Shown here one piece after another: positions 41,091-49,425 of a stretch of 64,000 bases of DNA (its first letter is position 1; every line of letters begins with the position of its first letter). The position numbers and the translations under genes are program-made. The DNA comes from Streptomyces sp. SM11 (GTDB taxonomy: Bacteria; Actinomycetota; Actinomycetes; Streptomycetales; Streptomycetaceae). A model generated the notes under the pieces. It was not told the DNA's origin. It made no database searches and was given only the letters and a program-made list of their open reading frames with translations. The stretch lies in the NCBI RefSeq assembly GCF_002910905.1, contig NZ_NEUE01000228.1, positions 86,282 to 150,281 of the forward strand. The letters run 5' to 3'.

Positions 41091-43994
41091 GTGATCGCGC
41101 TCATCGTCGCCCACTTCGCGCTGGCGGCCTGCGCGGGCCCGCTGGTGCACCGGATCGGCCGACGGGCCTTCGTCGTGCTCGCGCTGCCCCCGGCGGCCGC
41201 GACCGTCTGGGCCCTCACCCGCTGGAACACCGCCGCCTCCGGAGGCGCGGACACCTGGTCCTGGCTGTGGATCCCGGACTACGGCGTCACCCTCGGCCTG
41301 CGCCTGGACGCGCTGGCCGAGCTGATGGTGCTGCTCGCCGCCGGGGTCGGCGCGCTCGTCCTGCTCTACTGCGCCTCCTACTTCACCGACGACACCCCGC
41401 GACTGGGCCGCTTCGCCGGGAACCTGCTCGCCTTCGCGGGCGCGATGCTCGCCCTGGTCCTCGCCGACGACCTGATCACGCTCTATGTGTTCTGGGAACT
41501 GACCACGGTCTTCTCCTATCTGCTGATCGGCCACGGCAGCGAACACCGGCACAGCCGCCGCTCCGCCCTCCAGGCTCTCGTCGTCACCACGTTCGGCGGC
41601 CTCGCCATGCTCGTCGGCTTCCTGATCATCGGTCAGGCCGCCGGCACGTACCGGATCTCCGCGATCGTCGCTGATCCGCCGGAGACGACGCTCGCCGTGT
41701 CCATCGCCGTCGCCCTGGTGCTGTGCGGGGCCCTGTCGAAGTCCGCGATCTGGCCGTTCTCCATGTGGCTGCCGAACGCCATGGCCGCGCCGACCCCCGT
41801 CAGCGCCTATCTGCACGCCGCCGCGATGGTCAAGGCCGGGGTGTACCTGGTCGCCCGGCTCGCCCCCGCCTTCGCCGACGTCCCCGTCTGGAAACCCGTC
41901 ATCCTCGTCCTCGGCGGCGCGACCATGCTGCTCGGCGGCTGGCGGGCGCTGCGCCTGAACGACCTCAAGCTCGTTCTCGCCTACGGGACCGTCAGCCAGC
42001 TCGGCTTCCTCACCCTGATCGCCGGGATCGGCACCAGCAACGCCTCGCTCGCCGCCGGCGCCATGATTCTTGGGCATGCCCTCTTCAAGGCCCCGCTGTT
42101 CCTCGTCACCGGCATCGTCGACCACGCCGCCGGCACCCGTGACCTGCGCAAGCTGTCCGGGGTCGGCCGCTCCCTGCCGTACGTCACCGGCGTCGCGGTG
42201 CTCGCCGCCGCCTCCATGGCCGCCCTGCCGCCGCTGCTCGGCTTCGCCGCGAAGGAGGCCGCGTTCGAGGCGCTGCTGCACGGCTCCGCGGCCGACCGGT
42301 GGGCGCTGGGCGTCGTCGTCGCGGGCTCCGCGCTGACCACCGCGTACACCCTGCGGTTCGTCTGGGGCGCGTTCGCCCGCAAGCCCGGCGTCCCCGACAC
42401 CCCCGTCCACCGCGTCGGATGGGCCTTCCTCGCCCCGCCCGCCCTGCTCGCCGTCCTCGGCCTGGTCCTCGGCCCCGGCGTCGGCTGGACCGACCGGCTG
42501 CTGGGCGCGTACGCCGACACGGTCCCGGCCGACCCGGACCCGTACCACCTCTCCCTCTGGCACGGATTCGGCCTCGCGCTGCTCCTTTCGGCCCTCGCCT
42601 GGGGGGCGGGCGCCGTGCTCTTCCTCGGCCGCGCCCGGGTCACCCGGCTCTCCCGCCGGATCGCCTGGCCCACCGCCGACAGCGTCTTCGGCCATCTGCT
42701 GCTCGGGCAGGAACGCCTCGCCCTCCAGGTCACCGGCTTCATCCAGCGCGGCTCCCTCTCCGTGTACCTGGCCACCACCCTGCTCGTCGTGCTCGGCGGA
42801 CAGCTCGCCGTCCTCATGGTCGACACCCCCTGGGACGGGGCCGTGCGCCCCCGGCTCTGGGACAACCCACTCCAGGGCGCGGTCGCCGCCCTGACCTGTG
42901 CCGCCGCCCTGCTGTGCCTGACGGTACGACGGCGCATGAAGGCCGTCGTCCTGGCCGGCCTGACCGGATACGGCACCGCGCTGCTCTTCGTCGTCCAGGG
43001 AGCACCCGACCTGGCGCTCACCCAGTTCTGCGTCGAGACCGTCGCGATGATCGTCTTCGTGCTGGTGCTGCGCCGGATGCCCGTCCACTTCCAGGAGACC
43101 GTGAGCACCTGGCGGCGCGCCGTCCGCGTCCCGGTGGCCCTCGCGGCGGCCGCCACCGTCGGCGTCGGGATGTGGGTCGTCGCCGCCGCGCGTACCGCCG
43201 AACCGGCGGGCACCGCCATGGTCCAGGAAGTCGCCGACCACGGGTACAAGGACGTCGTCGCCACCATCCTCGTCGACCTGCGCGCCTGGGACACGATGGG
43301 GGAGTCCGCCGTGCTCGCGGCCGCCGCGGTCGGCGTCACCAGCCTCATCTACCTGCACCGCCGCAGCGAGGGCTCCATGGCCCAGGAGGAGCTGCGGGGC
43401 CGCACCGCCTGGTCCCTCTCGGCGCACCACTCCTCCCGGCTGCCGCTGGGCGACGACGCGGCCCCCGAACGCAGCTGGCTGGCCGCCGGAGCCACCCTCG
43501 CCCCCGAGCACCGCTCGATCGTCTTCGAAGTGGTGGCCCGGCTGCTGTTCCACCCGATCCTGGTGCTCTCCGTCTATCTGCTGTTCTGCGCCGAGAGCCT
43601 GCCCGGCGGCGGGTTCGTCGCCGGACTCGTCGCCGGGGTCGCCCTGATCACCCGCTATCTCGCGGGCGGCCGCTTCGAACTCGCCGAGGCCGCCCCCCTG
43701 CAACCCGGCCTCTTCACCGGCCTCGGCCTCTTCATCTCCACCGGGGTGGCGCTCCTCGGACTCGCGGAAGGCACCGTCCTGCACGCCTTCACGTACTACG
43801 GACATCTGCCGGTCTTCGGCGACTACCACCTGAGCACCTCGGTCCTCTTCGACTTCGGCGTCTACCTGCTGGTCCTCGGGGTCGTCCTGGACATCGTGCG
43901 GGCCCTCGGCGCCAAGGTCGACCGGCAGATCGAACGGGCGGCGGGCGTCCTCACCCCCGAAGGCGGGCCCGAGGCGGGAGTGCCCCTGCGATGA
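41091..43994 (+). CDS. mrpA: Na+/H+ antiporter subunit A (MrpA with fused MrpB domain)
   Basis: A 967-residue membrane protein, the largest subunit of the Mrp cation/proton antiporter, related to NuoL of complex I. The NuoL-like core holds the TM5 glutamate region YVFWELTTVFSYLLIGH and the lysine-bearing segments ALSKSAIWPFSMWLPNAM and HALFKAPLFLVTGI. The last 180 residues match MrpB (LFHPILVLSVYLLFCAESLPGGGFVAG), so A and B are fused as is usual in actinobacteria. GTG 41091 gives the family N-terminus; GTG 41022 is possible but adds an odd leader. Its stop overlaps mrpC. Confidence 0.93.
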   Translation: MIALIVAHFALAACAGPLVHRIGRRAFVVLALPPAAATVWALTRWNTAASGGADTWSWLWIPDYGVTLGLRLDALAELMVLLAAGVGALVLLYCASYFTDDTPRLGRFAGNLLAFAGAMLALVLADDLITLYVFWELTTVFSYLLIGHGSEHRHSRRSALQALVVTTFGGLAMLVGFLIIGQAAGTYRISAIVADPPETTLAVSIAVALVLCGALSKSAIWPFSMWLPNAMAAPTPVSAYLHAAAMVKAGVYLVARLAPAFADVPVWKPVILVLGGATMLLGGWRALRLNDLKLVLAYGTVSQLGFLTLIAGIGTSNASLAAGAMILGHALFKAPLFLVTGIVDHAAGTRDLRKLSGVGRSLPYVTGVAVLAAASMAALPPLLGFAAKEAAFEALLHGSAADRWALGVVVAGSALTTAYTLRFVWGAFARKPGVPDTPVHRVGWAFLAPPALLAVLGLVLGPGVGWTDRLLGAYADTVPADPDPYHLSLWHGFGLALLLSALAWGAGAVLFLGRARVTRLSRRIAWPTADSVFGHLLLGQERLALQVTGFIQRGSLSVYLATTLLVVLGGQLAVLMVDTPWDGAVRPRLWDNPLQGAVAALTCAAALLCLTVRRRMKAVVLAGLTGYGTALLFVVQGAPDLALTQFCVETVAMIVFVLVLRRMPVHFQETVSTWRRAVRVPVALAAAATVGVGMWVVAAARTAEPAGTAMVQEVADHGYKDVVATILVDLRAWDTMGESAVLAAAAVGVTSLIYLHRRSEGSMAQEELRGRTAWSLSAHHSSRLPLGDDAAPERSWLAAGATLAPEHRSIVFEVVARLLFHPILVLSVYLLFCAESLPGGGFVAGLVAGVALITRYLAGGRFELAEAAPLQPGLFTGLGLFISTGVALLGLAEGTVLHAFTYYGHLPVFGDYHLSTSVLFDFGVYLLVLGVVLDIVRALGAKVDRQIERAAGVLTPEGGPEAGVPLR

Positions 43995-44608
43995 CCGTCA
44001 GCGCCTCTCTCATCGCCACCGCCGTCGTGCTCTGCGCCGTCGGCGGCATCCTCATGCTCACCCGCCCGCTGACCCGCATCCTGCTCGGCGCCGTCGTCGT
44101 GAGCAACGGCATCAACCTGCTGGTGCTCGCCTCGACCGGCCGGGCCGGGGCCGCACCCCTGCTGTACGGGGTGTCCCTGAGCCGGGTCACCGACCCGCTG
44201 CCGCAGGCCATCGCGCTGACCGCCATCGTCATCACCCTGGCCACCACCGCGTTCCTGCTCGCCATGGCCTACCGCAGCCACCAGATCACCGGCACCGACG
44301 AGGTCCACGACGACCTGGAGGACCGGCGCATCGTGCTGCGCGCCGAAGTCCTCGGCGAACGCGCCCAGTTGCGCGAGCAGTTCCGGTCGGGAGCCGAACC
44401 CACCGCCGAGGAGCGCGAACGCTACCGGGAGGAGCGCCGCCGGCTCCGCGACCGGCTCCGCGCCGACCGCGCCCGCCAGGCCCGCGGCCGCGACGCCTCC
44501 GGCGACCTCTGGAACGACGTGCTGGGCACGGACCCCGAGGACTACGCACGCGACGGCGACGCCATGGCGGACGACCGCTACCCCCGCGACCGAGGAGCCG
44601 ACGGATGA
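43991..44608 (+). CDS. mrpC: Na+/H+ antiporter subunit C (MrpC)
   Basis: A 205-residue NuoK-like subunit. Three transmembrane helices are visible (LIATAVVLCAVGGILML, ILLGAVVVSNGINLLVLA, ALTAIVITLATTAFLLAMAY), with DPLPQAIALTAIVI typical of MrpC. The last 90 residues are a charged cytoplasmic extension rich in Arg/Glu/Asp (ERERYREERRRLRDRLRADR), longer than in most MrpC proteins of about 110-130 residues. It overlaps mrpA and mrpD by ATGA at both ends. Confidence 0.93.
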   Translation: MTVSASLIATAVVLCAVGGILMLTRPLTRILLGAVVVSNGINLLVLASTGRAGAAPLLYGVSLSRVTDPLPQAIALTAIVITLATTAFLLAMAYRSHQITGTDEVHDDLEDRRIVLRAEVLGERAQLREQFRSGAEPTAEERERYREERRRLRDRLRADRARQARGRDASGDLWNDVLGTDPEDYARDGDAMADDRYPRDRGADG

Positions 44609-46257
44609 ACGCGCTCGTCCCGCTGCCGGTGCTGCTGCCCCTGTGCGCCACCGGCCTGAGCCTGGCCTTCGGTACCCGCCTGGGGCGCTTCCAGCGCTTC
44701 ATCAGCGTGGCCGTGCTCACCGCCGTCACCGCGCTCTCGGCGATCCTCATGGTCGCCGCCGACCGGCAGGGCCCGCTCTCCGTCCACCTCGGCGACTTCG
44801 CCCCGCCGCTCGGCATCACCCTGGTCGCCGACCGGCTGTCCGGGCTGATGCTGACGGTCTCCTCGGCCGTCACGCTCTGCGTGCTCGTCTACTCCCTCGG
44901 CCAGGGCATGACCGACCGGGACAAGGAGACCCCGCTCGCCGTCTTCCACCCCGCCTATCTGATCCTCGTCGCCGGCGTCTCCTGCACCTTCCTCGCGGGC
45001 GACCTCGTCAACCTCTACGTCGGCTTCGAGATCATGCTGGTCGCCAGCTTCGTCCTGCTCACCCTCGGCGGCACCGGACCCCGGATGCGGGCGGGCTCCA
45101 CGTACGTGATCATCTCGCTGTTCTCCTCGATGCTCTTCCTCACCGCCATCGCCATGGCGTACGCGGCCACCGGCACCGCGAACTTCGGCCAGCTCGCCGT
45201 ACGGCTGACCGAACTCCCCATCGGCGTGCAGACACTGATCCATGCCATGCTGCTGACCGTCTTCGCGATCAAGGCAGCCGTCTTCCCGCTCGCCGCCTGG
45301 CTCCCCGACTCCTACCCCACCGCCCCGGCCCCCGTGACCGCCGTCTTCGCCGGACTGCTCACCAAGGTCGGTGTCTACTGCATGCTGCGCGCCGAGACCC
45401 TGCTCTTCCCCGGCAACCGCCTCGGAGACCTCCTGATGGCCGTCGCGCTGGCGTCGATGGTCATCGGCATCCTCGGCGCGGTCGCCCAGACCGACCTGAA
45501 GCGGCTGCTCTCCTTCACCCTGATCAGCCACATCGGCTACATGGTCTTCGGGATCGGCCTCGCCACCCGCGAGGCGTACGGCGGGGCCATCGTGTACGTC
45601 GCCCACCACATCACCGTCCAGACGACGCTGTTCCTCGTCGCCGGGCTCATCGAACGCCGGGGCGGCACCACGGAGCTGACCCGGCTCGGCGGTCTGGCCA
45701 GAGCCGCGCCGATGCTCGCACTGCTGTTCTTCGTCCCCGCGATGAACCTCGCCGGGATCCCTCCGCTGTCCGGCTTCATCGGCAAGCTCGGGCTGATGCG
45801 GGCGGGCGTCGCCGACGGCGGCGGCTGGGCCTGGGTCCTGGTCGCCGGCTCGGCGGCCACCAGCCTGCTGACGCTGTACGTGGTCGCCAAGGTCTGGAAC
45901 CTGGCCTTCTGGCGCGCCGCCCCGCCCGGCCAGGCCGCCGCCGGCACGGTCCTGGAGTCCGGAGACGACAGCGACTACGACGCGGACGCGGGCCCCGACC
46001 GGATCCACGGCACGGGTGACGAAGGCATCGCACCGGCGCACCACCCGGCGGGCCGGGCCGTCGGCGCGACCCTGCACGGACGCGCCGTCATCACCACCAG
46101 CCGGCTGCCCCGCCCGATGGTCGCGGCCACCGCGGCGACCATCGCGATCGGTCTCGCCTTCACGGTGTTCGCCGACCCGCTCACCGCCTACACCGACCGC
46201 ACGGCCGCCGAACTCCTCCAGCGGGCCCCCTACATCCAGGAGGTCCTCGGCCGGTGA
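44605..46257 (+). CDS. mrpD: Na+/H+ antiporter subunit D (MrpD)
   Basis: A 550-residue NuoM/N-like membrane subunit with about 14 helices. It holds the conserved glutamate in YVGFEIMLVASFVLLTLGG, the lysines in FAIKAAVFPLAAWLPDSYP and TDLKRLLSFTLISHIGYMVFG, and AMNLAGIPPLSGFIGK. Between the last helices is an acidic loop (about 440-490) unlike the compact loop of bacterial relatives. It is translationally coupled to mrpC and mrpE by 4-base overlaps. Confidence 0.94.
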   Translation: MNALVPLPVLLPLCATGLSLAFGTRLGRFQRFISVAVLTAVTALSAILMVAADRQGPLSVHLGDFAPPLGITLVADRLSGLMLTVSSAVTLCVLVYSLGQGMTDRDKETPLAVFHPAYLILVAGVSCTFLAGDLVNLYVGFEIMLVASFVLLTLGGTGPRMRAGSTYVIISLFSSMLFLTAIAMAYAATGTANFGQLAVRLTELPIGVQTLIHAMLLTVFAIKAAVFPLAAWLPDSYPTAPAPVTAVFAGLLTKVGVYCMLRAETLLFPGNRLGDLLMAVALASMVIGILGAVAQTDLKRLLSFTLISHIGYMVFGIGLATREAYGGAIVYVAHHITVQTTLFLVAGLIERRGGTTELTRLGGLARAAPMLALLFFVPAMNLAGIPPLSGFIGKLGLMRAGVADGGGWAWVLVAGSAATSLLTLYVVAKVWNLAFWRAAPPGQAAAGTVLESGDDSDYDADAGPDRIHGTGDEGIAPAHHPAGRAVGATLHGRAVITTSRLPRPMVAATAATIAIGLAFTVFADPLTAYTDRTAAELLQRAPYIQEVLGR

Positions 46258-46883
46258 AACGCATCCTGCGGTTCTCGTTCCGCAACGCCGATCTGCCGCC
46301 GCTGAGCTGCGAGTTCGGCACCCGCCGCCGACGGGTGCTGGACCTGCCACTGATCGCCTGGCTCACCGTCATCTGGGTCCTGCTCTGGTCGACCCTCACC
46401 TGGGCCAACGTCCTGACCGGCCTGGTCGTCTCCGTCGTCGTCTGCCTCGCCTTCCCGCTGCCCCGGGTCGACCTCGGACTGCGGCTCCACCTCTGGGGCA
46501 TCCTGTGCCTGGCCTGCTATCTCTTCCACGACATGTACACCTCGGGGGTGAAGGTCACCCGGCAGATCTTCTTCGGTCTGCCCCACCGGGCCGCCGTCAT
46601 CGGCGTCCCCCTGCGCTGCCGCAGCGATCTGATGCTCGCCGCCACGGCCGTCGCCGTCTCCAACGTCCCCGGCGGCTCCATCATCGAGGTGCGCCGGGCC
46701 ACCGCCACCGTCTTCCTGCACGTCCTGGACGCCGACCGGCCCGAGGAGCTCGAAGCCGCCCGGCGCAAGGTGTGGCGGATGGAGGAGCTGACCGTACGGG
46801 CCTTCGGCACCCCCGACGAGATCGCCCGGGTCGCCGAACCCCCGCCACCGCCCCAGCTCGCCGCCGGGAGGCCCGCACCATGA
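46254..46883 (+). CDS. mrpE: Na+/H+ antiporter subunit E (MrpE)
   Basis: A 209-residue subunit with N-terminal helices (LIAWLTVIWVLLWSTLTWANVLTGLVVSVV in two parts) and a cytoplasmic domain typical of MrpE: MYTSGVKVTRQIFF, SDLMLAATAVAVSNVPGGSI and TATVFLHVLDAD. The GTG start at 46254 overlaps the mrpD stop. MrpE aids assembly of the antiporter rather than forming its ion path. Confidence 0.92.
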   Translation: MKRILRFSFRNADLPPLSCEFGTRRRRVLDLPLIAWLTVIWVLLWSTLTWANVLTGLVVSVVVCLAFPLPRVDLGLRLHLWGILCLACYLFHDMYTSGVKVTRQIFFGLPHRAAVIGVPLRCRSDLMLAATAVAVSNVPGGSIIEVRRATATVFLHVLDADRPEELEAARRKVWRMEELTVRAFGTPDEIARVAEPPPPPQLAAGRPAP

Positions 46884-47212
46884 CCGCACCCGAACACGTC
46901 GACCGGATCCTGCTGACCACCGCCGTCGTGCTGATCCTCGTCGCCGGGGGGCTGCTGCTGGCCCGCATCTGGCGCGGCCCCTCCATGCTGGACCGGGCGA
47001 TCTCGCTGGACGTCTGCGCCGCCCTGATCATCGCCGGTCTGGGTGCCAAGTCCGCGTTCACCCGGGACCCGTTCTACTTCTCGATCATGCTGGTGCTGGC
47101 GTTCCTCGGGTTCACCGGATCGGTGGGCATCGCCCGCTTCATCGCCGTGCGCGACCGGCCCCGCACCTCCCGTTCCCCGAACCCCGACGCCACCCAGGAG
47201 GGCCCGCGGTGA
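46880..47212 (+). CDS. mrpF: Na+/H+ antiporter subunit F (MrpF)
   Basis: A 110-residue, three-helix subunit: ILLTTAVVLILVAGGLLLARI, then GPSMLDRAISLDVCAALIIAG with the conserved aspartates of the MrpF family, and FYFSIMLVLAFLGFTGSVGIARF. ATG 46880 overlaps the mrpE stop and the stop overlaps mrpG. Confidence 0.93.
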   Translation: MTAPEHVDRILLTTAVVLILVAGGLLLARIWRGPSMLDRAISLDVCAALIIAGLGAKSAFTRDPFYFSIMLVLAFLGFTGSVGIARFIAVRDRPRTSRSPNPDATQEGPR

Positions 47213-47562
47213 ATCTCTGGCACCAGATCGCCGACACGGCCGGCGCCGTGCTGCTTCTCGTCGGCGCCGCGATCTGCCTGCTCGGGGTGATCGGCATGAT
47301 CCGGCTCCCCGACGTCCTCTCCCGCAGCCACGCGGCGACCAAGCCGCAGACCCTCGGCCTGATCCTGGTGCTGGCCGGGGTCGCGCTGCGGCTGCGTGGC
47401 GGCATGGAACTCGCCACCCTCGCCCTCATCGCCTTCTTCCAGATGCTCACCGGCCCGGTGGCCTCGCACCTGGTGGCCCGGTCCGCGTACCGCACCGGCC
47501 AGGTCGAACACGGCGATCTGCTCTTCGACGAGCTCGACGAGCAGCTCACCGACGGCAAGTGA
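47209..47562 (+). CDS. mrpG: Na+/H+ antiporter subunit G (MrpG)
   Basis: A 117-residue, three-helix subunit with the PhaG/MnhG signature IGMIRLPDVLSRSHAATKPQTLG between helices 1 and 2, then helix LALIAFFQMLTGPVASHLVARSAY. It completes the A-to-G set. The operon has no visible internal promoter and ends here; the next gene is on the other strand. Confidence 0.93.
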   Translation: MNLWHQIADTAGAVLLLVGAAICLLGVIGMIRLPDVLSRSHAATKPQTLGLILVLAGVALRLRGGMELATLALIAFFQMLTGPVASHLVARSAYRTGQVEHGDLLFDELDEQLTDGK

Positions 47563-47580
47563 CCGCGCGGCCGACCGTGT

Positions 47581-47949
47581 TCACGCCCCCGGTACCCGGT
47601 CCAGGAACCCGCTCACCGAGCTGATCCGGCCGTCCCCGGTCAGCCGGACCACGTCGAACCCGGCCACCGGTGCGGAGCCGTCCGCCGAGGAGACCAGCTC
47701 CCAGGCGAACCTGACCAGATCGTGGTGCCCGTCGGGTGTGCCGGTGGGCGTGAACCGGGAACCGGGAAACTGCTCGTGCGCGCCGCCGATCACGGCCACC
47801 AGCCCCTCGTGCCCGCGCACCTCGGCCAGCGGGTCGGTGTAGCGGGCGTCGGCGGCGAACGCGGCGGCCACCGCCTCCGCCCGCTCCTGGGCCCCGGTGC
47901 TGTTCCAGGCGGCGAAGTAGCGCTGAACGGCCTCGTCGTACGCGGTCAT
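47581..47949 (-). CDS. SnoaL-like/NTF2-fold protein
   Basis: A 122-residue alpha+beta barrel protein: YDEAVQRYFAAWNSTGAQER and AVAAAFAADARYTDPLAEVRG are typical of the SnoaL/NTF2 family, which includes polyketide cyclases, small isomerases and hydrolases. It is convergent with mrpG, 18 bases away. A small soluble enzyme or ligand binder is likely; the reaction is unknown. Confidence 0.82.
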   Translation of the reverse strand: MTAYDEAVQRYFAAWNSTGAQERAEAVAAAFAADARYTDPLAEVRGHEGLVAVIGGAHEQFPGSRFTPTGTPDGHHDLVRFAWELVSSADGSAPVAGFDVVRLTGDGRISSVSGFLDRVPGA

Positions 47950-48090
47950 GGTGTGCCCTCTCCTCCGGCGCCCCGGCGGTCCGGGGCGGTGTCCCCACCC
48001 TGGCGCGAGGGCCCCGGAGGCGTCGATTACTCCGGAGGTAAGGGAAGCAAACACGCCCCGAGCCGGTGTCCGCATGCCATGATGCGGGCA

Positions 48091-48858
48091 ATGCCGGACG
48101 CTGGGGGGCAAGTGGGAAGCACGGGTACGGTGCTGCGCGAATTGCGCGGTGCACAGAAGAGCGCCAAGGGCGTCTCGCTCTACTCGCGGTACGTGAACCG
48201 GCCCGCCGGGCGGGTGCTCGCGGCCGGGGCGTACCGGGCGCACCTGACACCCAATCAAGTGACGTTGACCAGCGCCTTGTTCACCTACGGCGCGCTGGCC
48301 TCGGTCGCGCTCGTCGAGCCGTCGTGGACACTCGCCGTTCTGGTCTACGCGGCCCTCGCGGTCGGCTTCGCCTTCGACTCCGCCGACGGACAGCTCGCCC
48401 GGCTCACCGGCCGGGGCGGGCCCGACGGGGAGTGGCTGGACCATGTCGTGGACTGCGGGAAACTGCTGCTCGTCCACACCGCCGTCCTGATCTCCTTCCA
48501 CCGCTTCGGCGAGCTGCCGTCGGACGCCTGGCTGTTGCTGCCGCTGGGCTTCCAGCTGGCCGCCGTGCTCACCTTCTGCGCGGGGCTGCTGCGTGAGCAT
48601 CTGGGCAAGGCGAACGGCCCGGGTGCCCGGAGTCCGTCCTGGGCGGAACCGGAGCCCCCGGCGGCGCCCGTCTCCCGGGTGCGGGCCGTGGCGCTGCTGC
48701 CCGCCGACTACGGGGTGTTCTGCCTGGTGTTCCTGCTGCTCGGCGCACCCGAGGCCTTCCGCGCCGGGTACGCCGTGCTCGCGGCGGTGCACACGCTGTT
48801 CCTGGCGGCCTTCCTCGCCAAGTGGTTCAGGGAGCTGAAAGCGCTCCGGGCCGGCTGA
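48091..48858 (+). CDS. CDP-alcohol phosphatidyltransferase
   Basis: A 255-residue membrane enzyme with the full CDP-alcohol motif DSADGQLARLTGRGGPDGEW followed by LDHVVD (D-x2-D-G-x2-A-R-x8-G-x3-D-x3-D). Such enzymes join a CDP-activated alcohol to a second alcohol, for example in phospholipid or phosphodiester-polymer synthesis. Six helices are visible. I choose ATG 48091: CATGAT ends 7 bases before it and no ribosome site exists, so the mRNA is probably leaderless. ATG 48079 and 48082 are alternatives. It is convergent with a cytidylyltransferase gene and overlaps its 3' end by 32 bases. Confidence 0.9.
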   Translation: MPDAGGQVGSTGTVLRELRGAQKSAKGVSLYSRYVNRPAGRVLAAGAYRAHLTPNQVTLTSALFTYGALASVALVEPSWTLAVLVYAALAVGFAFDSADGQLARLTGRGGPDGEWLDHVVDCGKLLLVHTAVLISFHRFGELPSDAWLLLPLGFQLAAVLTFCAGLLREHLGKANGPGARSPSWAEPEPPAAPVSRVRAVALLPADYGVFCLVFLLLGAPEAFRAGYAVLAAVHTLFLAAFLAKWFRELKALRAG

Positions 48859-49276
48859 CGAGCACGTCCAGCGCCCGGCGCAGCTGGGTGCTGGACGTGT
48901 GCACGGTGTACGGGAAGTAGACGACCTCCACGCCCACTTCGGCGAAGTCCCGCTCCAGCTTCTGCCCCTTCTCCGTGCCCCGCCAGTCGTCGCCCTTGAA
49001 GATCACGTCGAAGCGGACCTGCTGCCAGGTCTCGACCTTGTCCGGCACGGTCTCCACGAACGCGGCGTCCACGAAGCGCACGCTGCGGACAATCTCCAGC
49101 CGTTCGCGGAGCGGGATCATCGGCGTGTGCCCCTTGGCGAGAGCGGCCATCTCGTCCGACACCACCCCCGCGACCAGGTAGTCGCACTGACTGCGGGCGT
49201 GCCGCAGGATGTTGAGGTGCCCGACGTGGAACAGGTCGTACACCCCGGGTGCGTAACCCACCCTGTGCTGCACCAT
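48827..49276 (-). CDS. Cytidylyltransferase-like protein (TagD/glycerol-3-phosphate type)
   Basis: A 149-residue nucleotidyltransferase with HxGH in GVYDLFHVGHLNILRHA, FDVIFKGDDWRGTEKG, and the closing serine/threonine loop TSSTQLRR in place of ISTTxIR. Enzymes of this size make CDP-glycerol, CDP-ethanolamine or similar from CTP. GGGGGAGAG precedes the ATG at 49276. It sits back-to-back with the CDP-alcohol phosphatidyltransferase, so it may supply a CDP-alcohol to it; the alcohol is unknown. Confidence 0.88.
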   Translation of the reverse strand: MVQHRVGYAPGVYDLFHVGHLNILRHARSQCDYLVAGVVSDEMAALAKGHTPMIPLRERLEIVRSVRFVDAAFVETVPDKVETWQQVRFDVIFKGDDWRGTEKGQKLERDFAEVGVEVVYFPYTVHTSSTQLRRALDVLVSRPGALSAP

Positions 49277-49425
49277 CCGTATCTCTCCCCCCACGGTGAA
49301 CGTGATCCGGTGACGTTCAACGACCTTACTGTGAAGAACACTTGTGCAGGCCGTGAACGGATAAGCTCGGCATGGGCTGTTCCCCGGTGGGACAGCGGCT
49401 GTCGTGGGGGAAAGGCGATCGTCCG

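Noticed and set aside
40578..43829. A 1083-codon open frame on the minus strand opposite mrpA
   Set aside because: Translation is repetitive Gly/Glu/Asp/Gln with no fold, while the plus strand encodes MrpA. It is a codon-bias shadow.
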